From Rhipicephalus microplus (lineage: Eukaryota > Arthropoda > Arachnida > Ixodida > Ixodidae): a stretch of DNA of 64,000 nucleotides. Location: contig NC_134701.1 of the NCBI RefSeq assembly GCF_043290135.1, positions 96,180,202 to 96,244,201 on the forward strand, given 5' to 3'. Made by a program: the position numbers and the translations under genes. The notes below the pieces were generated by a model. The model was not told the DNA's origin and did not search any database. It worked only from the letters and a program-made list of their open reading frames with translations. Positions 32,880-43,619 of this stretch are shown one piece after another. The number at the start of each line of letters is the position of its first letter. Position 1 is the stretch's first letter.

Positions 32880-33500
32880 CATGCGTCACGGTCATGTAAC
32901 AAGATGACTACATGCCACGCTCATGATGCGCTCGCGGCCAGATCGCTAGCATCACATATACCAAATTTAATATTGCGGTACGTGAATGGATGGAAAAGGT
33001 ATGCGACTGGGGCAAGCATGATAATCATGAGATGCGCGTCATGTAACATGACTACATGCCACGCTCACGATGCGCTGGCGGCCTTTTCGCTGGCTTCACT
33101 TATACAAAATTTGGTATTACGGGACGTGAATGGATGACGAATGTATAATACTGGTGCAAACATGATAAACATGAGATACAAGTCATGTAACATGACTACA
33201 AGCTACGCTCATGATGCGCTCGTGACCGTTTCGATATAGCTTCACATATACCACACTTGGTATTACGCGACACGAACGGACCGCATATGTAAATGACACA
33301 TCCAAACATGACAATCACGACATGCGCGTCATGTAACAACATGGCTATATTACACACTTATGATGCGCTCGCGGCCGTTTCGATAGCTTCACACATGCCA
33401 AATTCGGTATTCCGTGACGTCAATGGATGACGAAGGTATGTGACTGGTGCAAACATTATAATCATAATTTGCGTGTCATGTGAGAACATGACTACATGAC
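32880..33500 (+). repeat. satellite array, ~145-bp monomers (copy A, first block)
   Basis: The landmark GCGCTCGCGGCC recurs (with changes) at about 32929, 33072, 33216 and 33364, i.e. every 143-148 bp. Each monomer also has CATATACCAAATTTGGTATTACG-like text (CCAAATTTGG core), a GACGTGAATGGATGACGAAG block and ACATGATAATCATGA. A second block lies at 34200-34490 (landmarks 34220, 34366). Confidence 0.85.
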
Positions 33501-33508
33501 ACAGTTAA

Positions 33509-33756
33509 GCCCCGATGTGGTAGCCTAATGGCTATGGTACTCGGCTGCTGTCAGCACCCACAGGTCACGGGATCGAATCTCGGCTACGGCGTCTGCATTT
33601 CCGATGGATGCGGAAATGTTGCAGGCCCGTGCGCTCAAATTAGCGTGCACGTTAAAGAACCCCAGGTGGTCGAAATTTCCGGAGCCCTCTACTACGGCGT
33701 CTCTCATAATCATATAGTGGTTTTGGGAAGTTAAACTGCACATATCAATCATCAAT
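33509..33756 (+). mobile_element. SINE copy in satellite, 9-bp TSD
   Basis: GCCCCGATGTGGTAGCCTAA start, diverged A box, B box GGATCGAATCT, full body and ATCATCA tail. CACAGTTAA (33500-33508) and CACAGTCAA (33757-33765) flank it with one mismatch. It has an 8-bp insertion in the anticodon-loop region (GCTGTCAGCACCCACAGG). Confidence 0.9.
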
Positions 33757-34044
33757 CACAGTCAATAAGGTGCTAATACATTTCGATGGGACGCGGTGCG
33801 CGTGCTCGCCAGCGTTCATTTTGTCGCGTCACTCCAGCGTTGCCACGCCAGGCACCGGTTCTGCCAGGCATGTGAAGGCACCATGAGCGTTACATGAAGT
33901 GAATGGGTATTCAGAAATCATTTTAATCAGAAGAAAACTGGATATGCGCCACGCTGCGTTGCCTTGACGCATGCGCGTTTTTCCGCGTCCGGCGTCTCTC
34001 CGGCACGAAAAGAGGGAGAAGCGGTGTCGTATGGGTAACGCATT

Positions 34045-34076
34045 GGCGCGAAATGCATCATGTCGCATTTCGCGCC
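34045..34076. repeat. perfect 12-bp hairpin in the GC-rich module
   Basis: GGCGCGAAATGC (34045-34056) and GCATTTCGCGCC (34065-34076), loop ATCATGTC. In copy B (about 37939-37966) the module keeps AAAATGCAGCATGTCGCATTTCACG, only partly complementary. Confidence 0.85.
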
Positions 34077-34884
34077 AGTTGCCGTCGGGCCGCGCCGACT
34101 GACACTGTGCGCACCTGGCGTCAGATTATAGAGTGCCCGTGTTTTCCCAGCGTAGCGTCGCTGTGCACAGCGTGCGCGTGTGTCAACGCTACATTGGAGT
34201 ATGTTGGGCCCTTCATGATGCGCTCGTGGCTGTTTTGCTAGCCCCACATATACCAAATTTGGTGTTACGTCACGTCAATGAATGGCGAAATATATGACTG
34301 GTGCAAACATGATAATCCTGACACGCGTGTCATGTAAGAACACGACAGCATATCACTCTCATAGCGTGCTCGCGGCCATTTCGCTAGCTCCACATATACT
34401 AAATTTGGTATCACGTGACGTGAATGAACGAAGGTAAACGACACATCCAAACATGATAATCATGACACGGAAGTGATTTATGGCATCATTTACCTCCACC
34501 TCGTAACGTCGTGCTGATTTTAAAATGGCATATCAACATTTCTTAATCGTGCTTAGCATATCATCTATTGCCACTGTACATGGGATCTGCCAAGATTTTT
34601 TTATCCAGCGGGCGTGGAAGGGGCGTCCGCATGCATCCAGATAACGTCACACAAAATACAAAAATAACATGATCTGACGCAGGCATTCGAATTGGCGGCA
34701 CCCTGCGGCGCAAAGCCGCAACCGCGAAAAACAGAAAAGGCAATGCTACCAGCCGAGCGCACCTGAACGCGAGCAACGCTTGCGGCTCGTTCTGTAATAT
34801 TGATTTATTTCAAACTTTATTGAACTATTTACAGTGTGCTCTCGCTTGTTCGATTCAGCCTCATGGTATAAAAGATAGAAAGAA

Positions 34885-35150
34885 AATAAATTGTAGCATA
34901 TCTACGGAGTGAATAATGAAGAGTGGAGTGAAGTGTCCGTTGGTCCGTCCGCGCTTCCGTCCGTTCATTCGTTCTTGCTTCAGTCCATCTGTCCGTCCGT
35001 CCGTCTGTATGTTTGTCTGTGTGCCTGTCTGTCTGTCCGTCCGTCCATCTGTTTGTATGTACGTCTTTCCCTTCGTCCACCCGTCTGTCCATCTAGTGCA
35101 CACTCCAAGTACCACCATCTCGCATCTTTTCATCATACATTGGATGGATG
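34885..35150 (+). repeat. TCCG-array dispersed repeat, copy 2
   Basis: ATATCTACGGAGTGAATAAT leads into TCCGTCCG/TCTG tetranucleotides (about 34938-35095), then CACTCCAAGTACCACCATCT and CGCATCTTTTCATCATA. Same flanks as copies at 36.88 and 45.54 kb. Confidence 0.85.
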
Positions 35151-35298
35151 GATAGATGGATATGGCTGTACCCTTTAGATCGGGCGGTGGCTAGCGCCAC
35201 CAAGCCTTAATACTTAATGAACTCAAAACTATATTTATTTATTTTTTCCTTAAAAAGTGAGTTTGAGGATTCGTACTTTGCAGTGAAGAGTTTAATTT

Positions 35299-35703
35299 TC
35301 ACTCGTGCCTTGACTTTAGCCACCAATCAGATAACCTCCTTCTAGTTAAGTCTACTTGCTCAAAGTCTAATTTGCCCTCCCAGTCCCTAAACCCCAGTGC
35401 TTTGAAAAACTCTGCGCCATCATCCCGAACTATAGGGTGAAGCCCTTTACAGAACATTATCAAGTGTTCGGCAGTTTCTTCTTCCTCTCCACACGCACTG
35501 CATACTGTATCTACCCCTTCGTATTTGGCCCGATATGTCTTGGTTCGCAGTACTCCCGTCCTTGCCTCAAACAGTAAAGAACTACGCCGAGTATTATCAT
35601 AGATCCTTTCCTTGGCAATTTCCTGCTTAAAAGTTTGATAGATCTCTAGTGCGGACTTCTTAATCATGCCCATTTTCCACATGTCAGTCTCCGTATCCTT
35701 CAC
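35299..35703 (-). pseudogene. LINE ORF2 C-terminal domain with Cys/His finger
   Basis: 134 codons. Motifs: YQTFKQEIAKERIYDN, SLLFEARTGVLRTKTYRAKY, then the putative zinc finger VCSACGEEEETAEHLIMFC (C-x2-C-x8-H-x4-C) and the terminal WWLKSRHE before the stop. Such fingers sit C-terminal to RT in several LINE clades and may bind RNA. The frame here is intact; the upstream piece is in a neighbouring frame (overlap of 4 bases at 35700-35703), so this is a decayed or shifted ORF2. Confidence 0.8.
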
Positions 35704-36093
35704 TTTCTTCTTTTAACCGATAGTTCTTTTTGTTGTGGCCACCTGCTGTTTTCTAAGTATTTAACAGTCAACTTCCTGGTTCGCTTCCTCCATTTTGTAT
35801 CGACATTCTTCATGTACAAGTAGCTGAAAACCTTCCTAGCCCAACGCTCCTCCTTCGTTTCTCTGAATCGCTTCTCAAATTTTATCTTGCTGCTAGCTTC
35901 CGTGCCATCAAATGATGTCCATCCCATATCACCTTGTACTCCCTGGTTTGGTGTATTCCCGTGAGCTCCTAAAGCAAGCCTACATATTTCACGTTGCCTA
36001 ATTTCTAATCTTGCTTGAACTTCTGACCTCATGCACAAGACCGCGTTGCCGAACGTCAGCCCAGGAACCATCACCCCTTTCCATATTCCTCTC

Positions 36094-36098
<5 letters not shown>
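35700..36098 (-). pseudogene. LINE ORF2, RT thumb/linker region
   Basis: The useful part begins at IVRGIWKGVMVPGLTFGNAV near 36095 and runs through RSEVQARLEIRQREICRLAL and DMGWTSFDGTEASSKIKFEK to KYLENSRWPQQKELSVKRRK. This is the segment after the RT palm in this tick LINE family. The frame further upstream reads only the TA array (YIYIYI). Continuation is the frame at 35299-35703. Confidence 0.75.
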
Positions 36099-36171
<73 letters not shown>

Positions 36172-36207
36172 ATATATGTGTTACACAATATATATATATA
36201 TATATAT
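36098..36207. repeat. TA array with short interruptions
   Basis: TA units at 36098-36168 and 36189-36207, separated by TGTTATATATGTGTTACACA. Marks the 5' truncation of the LINE and the left edge of composite repeat copy B, as a short TA run marks the edge of copy A. Confidence 0.95.
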
Positions 36208-36311
36208 CTGTCTATATATCTGTCTGTCTGTCTATGCTTACGGCTTTTAGCTCCCCTGGCCATTCCGGCAATGGTATCGATACCAAACTTGGTATGACAT
36301 AACACGACTGT

Positions 36312-36375
36312 ATGACGAGCATGCGTGACTAGTCATTACGTGGAAATGTAATGACTAGGCATGTATGCTCGTCAT
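36312..36375. repeat. 28-bp hairpin, three mismatches, 8-nt loop
   Basis: Arms 36312-36339 and 36348-36375 (ATGACGAGCATGCG... and its near inverse). Absent at the matching place of copy A (about 32690), so acquired in B or lost in A. Confidence 0.8.
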
Positions 36376-36869
36376 GAATGAAATGAAATGTATGTCATGA
36401 TTTACATTCCATGGTCTTGCTGCTCTTGCAGTGATTTCATTCACATGACATGTTCCTACACTGGTGTGGTATGATATGACTGCATGACCTACACAAGCGA
36501 GAGACCCCAACATGAAAATCTTCACATGCGTGTGGTGTTACATGACTACCTGCCACAGTCATCATGCGCTCGCAGCCGTTTCGCTAGCTTCGCATATGCC
36601 AAATTTGGTGTTTCGTCACGTGAATGGATGACACAAGTGCATGACGGGTGCGAATAAGATAATGATGAGATGCATGTCCTGTATGAACATGACTTGATGC
36701 CACACTCAAGGCGCCAATACACTTCGACGTGACCCGGCGCGCGTGCGCGACGGCGTTCGCTTCATCTCGTCGCGCCGGCGATTCCACGCCAGGCCACGCC
36801 TGCCGTATAGGTACCGTTTAGTCGAGCTGCAGTGCCAGAATGCATAGCCTAGCGGATGAAAAAAAAAAT

Positions 36870-37215
36870 GGCAGCACATCCACGGAGTGAATGATGGGGA
36901 GTGGGGCGAAGCATTCGTCCGTCCATTCATTCTTGCTTCCATCCGTTCCTGCGTACGTCTTTGTAACCGTCCATGCGTCCATCCACCCGTCCGTGCATGC
37001 GTCTGTTCGTGCGTCCGTCTCTGCGTTCGTCCATGCATCCGCGCCTGCGTCCGTTCATGCGTCCATCCATGTATCTGTCTGTGTGTCCGTTCGTCCATCT
37101 AACCAGCACTCCAAGTACCACCATCTCGCATCTTTTCATCATATATTCTCCATATAGAAGCATCGCCATCCAGCAGACATTTCAAGGACTAAACGAGAGG
37201 TGGCACACGCACACT
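36870..37215 (+). repeat. TCCG-array dispersed repeat, copy 3
   Basis: CATCCACGGAGTGAATGATG, a degenerate TCCG/TGCG/TCCA array (36915-37100), CACTCCAAGTACCACCATCT, and GCCATCCAGCAGACATTTCA with GAGAGGTGGC at the end, which is the exact inverse of sequence at 45.54-45.59 kb. Inserted in composite copy B. Confidence 0.85.
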
Positions 37216-37780
37216 TTCTTACGGCTTGCGCTTCGGGTTTACTTCCCACCTTTAACAACCTCGAGTTCATAGTATATACTAGTTCACTGTATTCATGGCT
37301 ATGCGGCCCAACGCTCGCTAAACCTTTCTAAAACCAAGGAGGTTACGCCTAGCGAGTATAACCTAGCAACCTTTTCCTGTCAGATAGTGTTCAATGTACA
37401 TACCAATAGCTGCTAATGGGAATTGCAGCGTGCGCGTTACCTAAAGGCCGAATGCTCCTGTCTCTCATTCCCCCTTAGCAGCCATTAACATGTGCATTGA
37501 GCACTATCTCTTATTGTTCAACAACGCACAGAAGAAATCTCTCACCGGAACCACCTTGGAGGTCAAAATCGTAAGGACCGCTATTTCGGGTATGTGCCAC
37601 TGGTGGTTACGTACTAAGAGGGACGCACAAGCCACGCCATAAGGAGCTTCACCCCTAAAACGCAACTTTGAGACGGCGTAGGTGAAACAGGAACGCGACG
37701 CGCGTCTCGCGCCCTGCAACTGTCGGCGTATTGTGGCCGGGATATATGAGGGACTATTTAGTGCGTGCCCCTAACGGCGA
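37216..37780. other. unassigned insert within composite copy B
   Basis: No counterpart in copy A and no recognised family. No duplication at its edges was found. Confidence 0.4.
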
Positions 37781-38288
37781 ATGTCGGAGACTTTGAGACG
37801 GGGCAATGTGAGCAACGCAGCTCCCTCTCGTCAGTGAGCGGTGCATTGCTTTGACGCATGCACGTTTGACCACGCCCGGCGTCCCTCCGTCATGAAGAGA
37901 GGTAGACGTGGTGCTGTCTAGGTAATGTCGTCTGCGCAAAATGCAGCATGTCGCATTTCACGCCTGTTGCCGCCGGATCGTGCCGACGGAAGCTTGTCGC
38001 GCCGGTGCACGGGTTTTGATAGTGTAGCGTCGCTGCGCCCAGAGTTCGCGCTCGTTAACACGACGTCCGAGTATATTGGGCCCTTCATGATACGCTCGCC
38101 GCCGTTTCGCTAGCTTCGCATATACCAAATTTGGTATTACGGGACGTGAATGGACGACGAGGGTATGTGACTGGTGCAAACATGATAATCACGACTCGCG
38201 TGTCATGTAAGAACATTACAACGTACCACGCTTATGATGCGCTCGCGGCCGTTTCGCTAGCTTCACATATAGCAAATTTGGTATTACG

Positions 38289-38322
38289 ATTGAATGATAT
38301 GTGGGGTTAAACGTCCCAGTAC
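38289..38322 (-). mobile_element. 34-bp SINE 3'-end relic with 16-bp TSD
   Basis: ATTGAATGATATGTGGGG and TTAAACGTCCCA are the last ~30 bases of the SINE (minus). CAAATTTGGTATTACG at 38273-38288 and 38323-38338 flank it exactly. The repeat unit is part of the satellite monomer, so it shows a real insertion: an extremely short retrotransposition product. Confidence 0.8.
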
Positions 38323-38454
38323 CAAATTTGGTATTACGTTACGTGAATAGACGACGAAGGTAAATGACACGTGCGAACATAATAACCATGATATGCGTGT
38401 CATGTAACACATGACTACATGCTAAGCTCATAGCGTGCTCGAAGTCGTTTCAAT

Positions 38455-38680
38455 GGTCAATGATAAGTGGGGTTTAACGTTCCAAAACCACCATTTAATT
38501 ATGAAAGACGCCGTAGTGAAAGGATCCGAAAATTTCGACCACCTGGGGTTCTTCTTTAACGTGCACTCAAATCTGAGCACACGAGCCTACAGCATTTGCG
38601 CCTCCATCAAAAATGCAGCCCCCGCAGCCGGGATTCGATCCTGCGACCTGCGGGTCAGCTGCCGACCACCGTGGCGGGGC
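38455..38680 (-). mobile_element. SINE copy in satellite, 9-bp TSD
   Basis: Minus orientation: tail near 38455, body AAGACGCCGTAGTG and CCACCTGGGGTTCTT, B box GGGATTCGATCC (inverse), head CCACCGTGGCGGGGC. CGTTTCAAT flanks it at 38446-38454 and 38681-38689. About 17 bp of the A-box stem (TACCTTAGCCAC...) is deleted. Confidence 0.9.
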
Positions 38681-39328
38681 CGTTTCAATAGGTTCACACA
38701 TACCAAATTTGGTATTACGGGATGTGAATGAAATAGAATTTTAAATGGCATATACAAATATGATAATTACGATATGCGTGTCATGTAAAACATGACTGCA
38801 AGCTATGCTCATAGCGCGCTCACGGCTGTTTTGCTGGCTAAACATATACATAATTTGGTATTACGGGGCGTGAATAGACGACGAAAGTAAATGACACGTT
38901 CAAGCATGATAATCTTTATGCGTGTCATGCAAAACTTGACTACATGTTACGCCCATAACACGCTCGCGGCCCTTTCACTGGCTCCATATATACCAATTTG
39001 TTATCATGTGACGTTAATAGATGGCGGAGGTAAATAACACGTCCAAACATGATAATCTCGACATGGAAGTCATGTACGGCATAATTTACTACTGCCTCGT
39101 AATGTCGAACTGATTTTAAATGGCATATAAACCTTTCTCATTCGAGTGTTTAGAAAAAGTGGTTATCAACGTTTCTCATTCATGTGGTTATCAACCTTTC
39201 TCATTCGTGCTTCGCATATCATTGAATCCTACTGTACGTGAGATCTGCTAATTTTTTTTCTAGTTTTGAGTGTTTGATGCACTCAAACACTCAAACCGTG
39301 AAGATAATAATAGCTTTTGGTGATGATG

Positions 39329-39625
39329 TCATATTGTAGTGGGCTTGAGCTTTCGAAACAGCGTACCCTTCAGCTGCTTCGGGCAGCAAGCAAGATTGCG
39401 TAATAATAAAAATGATTCCCCTCTTCTCAGGTTGAAAAGTGTTCCTGTGCCAGAGCCTTCTAGAGCACATGAAGCATCTGTGTAGATGATATCTTCTTCA
39501 TTAGGTATACTTTTAAGGATCTCAATATGCCGCTGAGCGTATAGTACGCCCTTCGCTGATTGCGCGAGGCTTGGTTCGTATGTTTTGGGAGCGGCTGCTT
39601 GTTTGTCCCGGTAACATCTTCCCAT
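39329..39625 (-). pseudogene. LINE RNase H, first part
   Basis: EDIIYTDASCALEGSGTGTL carries the first beta strand and catalytic Asp (TDAS) of RNase H; the rest matches the strand 2-3 region. The frame ends at 39329 with no later RNase H motifs readable. Confidence 0.7.
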
Positions 39626-40743
39626 GGTAGAATTAAGGTAGAATTTGAGACTGGTCTTGATTGCTTAGACCTAAACAGCTCGTTTCTGATGGCTCTCCCA
39701 GCGCGGTTAGCTTGAGGCACTCATTTTGAGCTGGCATTGCAGGCTCTATGTAGTGACCTAATAGAAGAAGCAGAGCTGTTCCATACAGGTCTTACACTTT
39801 TGTGTATTTTTGTAGCCGTGTGGCAATACGAATGCATGTTTTGTTGATGCATTCAAGTTTTTAAAGCTGGGTTGGCGTCATTGGCAAGTAGGGTAGTCCA
39901 TATAGGAGCCTTGAGTGTACCAGCGCTTGTGCGAGCCTTTTAAAATTTGACCTTCGCATAGGCCACAGGTGCACTTTGTAAACTTTCGCAGTACTCGTGT
40001 TTGCTTCGTCGTACACAGTTCTTTTTCTACCCATCAAGTGGACTTGACGTTCTGTTGGTGTATTATGTCTAATATTTTAATGCACTCTTTGCACTGTATG
40101 CTTGTGTTGCGTGCAGTAAGTTGGATTTTATCTAGAATAACTTGCTACTTGCTGTGATTCGGGGGTTTGAGGACAACTACAAACTCGGTCTTTCCCGGTG
40201 AAATCTAGAGACCTAGTCTGTCAAGGGAAGTGGTGATAATATAAATGGCCTTCTGGAGTCGCTGCTGTTGCGTAGAGATGTCTCGCGCATTACATAATAT
40301 ACTGTAACATCATCAGCATAGATTCCCGTTAGACTCCAGACTAGACTTCCCTTAGAAGAAAGGCAAGTGGGCGCATTGTTGTGTTAAACAGGGTTGGAGA
40401 GCTTCCTGCGAAACTCCAATTTCGTTGAAGTATGTTTGATTTTGAAAGAGCCTATTTTGATAGAAAAGGTCTTGTTCTGCAGAAAACTCCGAACATTACT
40501 GTACAGCCTTCCACCGACATGCAGTTCTGGCAGCTCTCGTAGTATAGTATCATGGGGCACCGAGTCAAAAGCATTCTTTACGTCAATACCTACGATTGTG
40601 CTCAGCCCATGTGGTGAGGGGTCCTGTATACCATCGTATAGGCTCCGGCGTGGGTCCTGAGTACACAGGTGGGGTCTGAAGCCAGTTTGGGTTCATTGAT
40701 AGTGCTCCCCATTTGTTAGAGTCTATGTGAGGCGTTTTCTTAT

Positions 40744-40965
40744 TCACTCCATCACCTTTCCGATTTGTGAAGTTAATGAAATTGGCCGAAGGTTATTTGC
40801 AGTCGTCGGAGGTTTGTTCGCTTTAGGCAGTGGTATACCATAAGAATGTTTTTGATTTTTAGGTAGATCGCCATCTTCCCATACTTCATTGATGATGGAA
40901 AGAACGGGGATTATGTGGTTCTCTGTCAGCTGCTGTAATTGTTTGTACATAGTCACATCACTCAC
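40744..40965 (-). pseudogene. LINE RT N-terminal fingers
   Basis: VLSIINEVWEDGDLPKNQKH and PLPKANKPPTTANNLRPISL, with TSQIGKVME, match the standard LINE RT start (W-x-x-G-x-x-P-x-x-W, then P-K, N-x-R-P-I-S-L-T-S). A stop follows MERMSE... at 40744. The W of the x-x-W motif is replaced by Q (PKNQK). Confidence 0.8.
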
Positions 40966-41662
40966 TCAGAAACTGAAACAGCGGTAATTCCCTCTTTTAC
41001 CGCATTGCAAGACGATGCCAGCATGAATTCGCTCTTCGGCTATGTGACGTTATCTGGTCGCCTCAAGGAGCGGAGTTGCACCTCCTCAATGTCTCTTGCT
41101 CCGTGGTTGAGGGCAAGTGCCATTGAGTGTTCAGGTGGGCAAGGGCCCCTTATGCGCTCCCTGCCGACGTCCATATTCGTGTTTATGAGTGCTCTGGGTG
41201 AACGTCAAGAGCATGTACGTTCGGGTCGAAGTGGGTGATCGAGTCTGCATGGGCGCTGGTACATTGATTTTGAGCCACATTTACCGGTGGCTACTGACGC
41301 AACAATTAAACAAATACGACACCAATTTGATGAAGACTAAATACTAGTTATTGATGTGCAGCAGGGGATGCTAAACTAGGGCAAATGTCTTAACATTGCC
41401 AATTACATATGAATGTTCGTTTTTCTGAGCAAGCATGTTGCTTGCTTGCCACCGTAGAATTCGCATGGCTGAGCTGTAGTGGTGATAGACATGATACTTC
41501 GGTGAAGAAGCGTTTTACTTTCATACTATACCAGTTTCTATGACGCAGGGATCAGCCATGTTTTTGCACACTCCTTCACCGTCCTCGTTTGTTTTAATTA
41601 GCGCGTTCCCTTCATATAATCCGGGATTCAAGTTAGACTGCTCTGGTCAGATAACATGCGCA

Positions 41663-41905
41663 TTTGATTGACTAATATGTGGGGTTTAACCTCCCAAAAC
41701 CACCATATGATTATGAGAGACGCCGTAGTGGAGGGCTCCAGCAATTTCGACCACCTGGAGTTCTTTAACGTGCACCCAAGTCTGAGCACACAGGCCTACA
41801 ACATTTCAGCCTCCATCGGAAATGCAGCCGCCGCAGCCGGGATTTGAACCCGCGACCTGCGGGTCTGCGGTCGAGTACCTTAGCTACTAGACCACCACGG
41901 CGGGG
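41663..41905 (-). mobile_element. tRNA-derived SINE, full length, 15-bp TSD
   Basis: Minus orientation, complete from tail (GATTGACTAATATGTGGGG) to head (CCACCACGGCGGGGC), B box GGGATTTGAACCC and A box intact. CAGATAACATGCGCA (41648-41662) and CAGATAGCATGCGCA (41906-41920) differ at one base. Confidence 0.93.
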
Positions 41906-42723
41906 CAGATAGCATGCGCAGGTTTCTTGTTCGCGGAGAGGTGAATATAGCATCGTTGTCCATTTTTGACTTAACGCACAATGCTATCCACCTACCACTT
42001 AGTAAACAGGAACTCTAAAGAAAACTTCTCAGATACAGAGAGAGGTTTTCTGAAACAAGCGTTGCGGATTCACGTGCTTTGTGGCTATGCAGATACGCCA
42101 AGCGTAAAGCCATGTTATTATTGCCAATTGCGACTATCCTGAAGGATCTAGCTTATGAAAGAAATGCCAAACATTATTTTACTTCATGAATAAAAAGTTA
42201 AAACATACGTGGTGATTGAGTGATAATGCAGATGGGAATGCCGCATATTTATTTATTTTTCGTATTTTCGTGCTTTCGTAGAACATGAAGTCCACACTGC
42301 AGAAATGGCCACTATTGTACATAGCAAAGTAATGGATGCAATGGCAAAATTACAGGTCACCTCTAAACTTTAGTATAGAGAGGTACTTTCGCTGCGACTT
42401 TAGATAGAACAGCATGCAGGCAATCCTCTGTGCATAGTGCACAATACAGCAGAAATACGGTTGTAAAACGGCAGAATTTTCAAAATCACCATTAAGAGGA
42501 CAGATAAACACCAATCAAATTTGAGCAGCCTTCTTAGAGCCCAAAACTTTAAATTGTGATCACAGCTCCCGCTTCCTCAGCGTCGTTTGTGACTATCGGC
42601 GCAACACGACTGAGTCAAACGCCATGCTTATTGCGGTTTGTAGTTGAAGCTACTGTCCTGTGACAATTTGACTAAGCGCATTTTTCAAACGTGTCGTGAC
42701 ACCAGGGCCCACGGATCAACGCG

Positions 42724-43256
42724 ATGCAGCCGACTGTGAAGCAGATGAAAGAGCCGGCAGTGAGAAAACCGCTGCTTCACTTTTTTCGCGGTGCGCTGTT
42801 GGAAGATGCGTGGAGACGGTCCCGCGTAACGGCTATCGAACAGGTCGAGAAATCAGGTGTTTCGAAGACTGACGTTCCCGGGAGGCTTCGCATGATGTCT
42901 GCTTCAGCCTTGGCCGACGGCAGCCACCAGTGGGCGTTCACTGCCGGACATCATAAAGCGGACCAGCGCCAGGTTGATGTTTCGCTGTCACCACTGCCAG
43001 ACGCAACCACGGCGGAAGCAACACCATCCTCCCATGCCGAAGTCCCCGCAACACCACAGGTTGGCGGGAACGCTTTGAAAGAAGTGCCTGTCTCAGACAC
43101 AGCCTGTGTGGCCGCCCGTGCCCCTTCCCGAAAGAAAAAGGCGGCAAGACGACCCATAGCAACGCAGCCCCATGATGCGCCAATATTGGCAGTGGCGCAG
43201 TCTCCACCTGCATCAACACAGCCGGTCGTCTCCCCCTGCCAGCTGCACAAATCTAG
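42724..43256 (+). CDS. exon 1 of a two-exon host gene, hypothetical protein
   Basis: ATG 42724 is the first methionine after an in-frame TGA (42697-42699). The frame stays open for 177 codons plus two bases and meets a perfect donor AG|GTAAGA at 43256/43257; the apparent stop TAA is inside that donor, so it is intronic. Base composition is GC-richer than the surroundings. The product begins MQPTVKQMKEPAVRKPLLHF, has an Ala/Pro/Ser-rich disordered middle and a basic cluster SRKKKAARRP at residues 135-144, a possible nuclear localisation signal. No signal peptide, membrane segment or known domain. Joined to exon 2 the protein has 269 residues. Function unknown; not transposon-like. Confidence 0.65.
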
Positions 43257-43619
43257 GTAAGAACATTTGCTGACATTTTGTTGGTTCTATTGGTTGATGC
43301 TTCATGTCCAAGAGCGACTCGCCAATACTTCAAATTTTTAACGTATTTTTTAATTAAGCCGGAGGTATTGCCAATTGGCGGTCTACTGAAAGTGAATGAT
43401 CAGCTAACACACGAATTGTGTGAATGTGAAGGACGACGGGAAAACAGTAGAATATATTCATAATGTTTAGTGTTCTGGCAATCCTTGGCTTGACCGTCAT
43501 GTTTTGTTGGGCACCGTCGCAGAATCGTCTGCTAGCGAATCCAAAAGATAAGCCACGGAGTGGCTGAGCCGCTTTCGTCGGGACAGGTTTAGAACCGAAA
43601 ACAAAATGCGCCGTTCTTA

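Larger units (their letters stand above)
32588..34610 (+). repeat. composite repeat, copy A, with satellite monomers
   Basis: Order: short TA run, TTTTAGCTCTCCTGGCCGTT and ATGGTATC block, TGTCATGATTTACATTTCATGG, four satellite monomers (about 32880-33500), a SINE, a GC-rich module (about 33775-34215) and two more monomers, then TGATTTTAAAATGGCATATC and a GGGATCTGCC end. The same order occurs at 36.2-39.3 kb. Non-coding. It might be a Helitron or another non-autonomous element that carries tandem repeats, but I see no diagnostic termini. Confidence 0.7.
35150..36098 (-). mobile_element. LINE 3' part, same family as 5.2 kb
   Basis: Minus-strand frames 35700-36098 (IWKGVMVPGLTFGNAVLCMR, RLALGAHGNTPNQGVQGDMG, ERWARKVFSYLY) and 35299-35703 continue each other with one frame change at about 35701. 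The 3' UTR has CGCCCGATCTAAAGGGTACA and the tail is an ATCC repeat adjoining 35140-35160, like the copy at 5.65 kb. The 5' side is cut at a TA array. Confidence 0.85.
38090..39060 (+). repeat. satellite array, ~145-bp monomers (copy B)
   Basis: The GCTCGCGGCC landmark occurs at about 38094, 38241, 38435, 38816 and 38960. After subtracting the 34-bp and 226-bp SINE inserts plus their duplications, spacing is 144-147 bp throughout, so this is a regular array. Confidence 0.85.
36208..39263 (+). repeat. composite repeat, copy B, with nested insertions
   Basis: Collinear with copy A: GGCTTTTAGCTCCCCTGGCC, TGTCATGATTTACATTCCATGG, one satellite monomer (36540-36700), GC-rich module (36710-36840 and 37830-38085), satellite block (38090-39060), ending TGATTTTAAATGGCATATAA and GAGATCTGCT. 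Differences: a fold-back at 36312-36375, a TCCG repeat plus ~560 bp of other sequence inserted in the module (about 36845-37780), and two SINE insertions in the satellite. Confidence 0.7.
39329..41240 (-). mobile_element. degenerate LINE with RT and RNase H (R1/I-like)
   Basis: Minus order: linker (about 41240-40980), RT N-terminus (40744-40965), RT palm in broken frames (GIDVKNAFDSVPHDTILREL at about 40590, GRLYSNVRSFLQNKTFSI, and IYADDVTVYYV near 40310 with the catalytic pair intact), then RNase H from about 39625. Related to, but distinct from, the 2.5-4.4 kb copy. 3' end not found. Confidence 0.8.
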
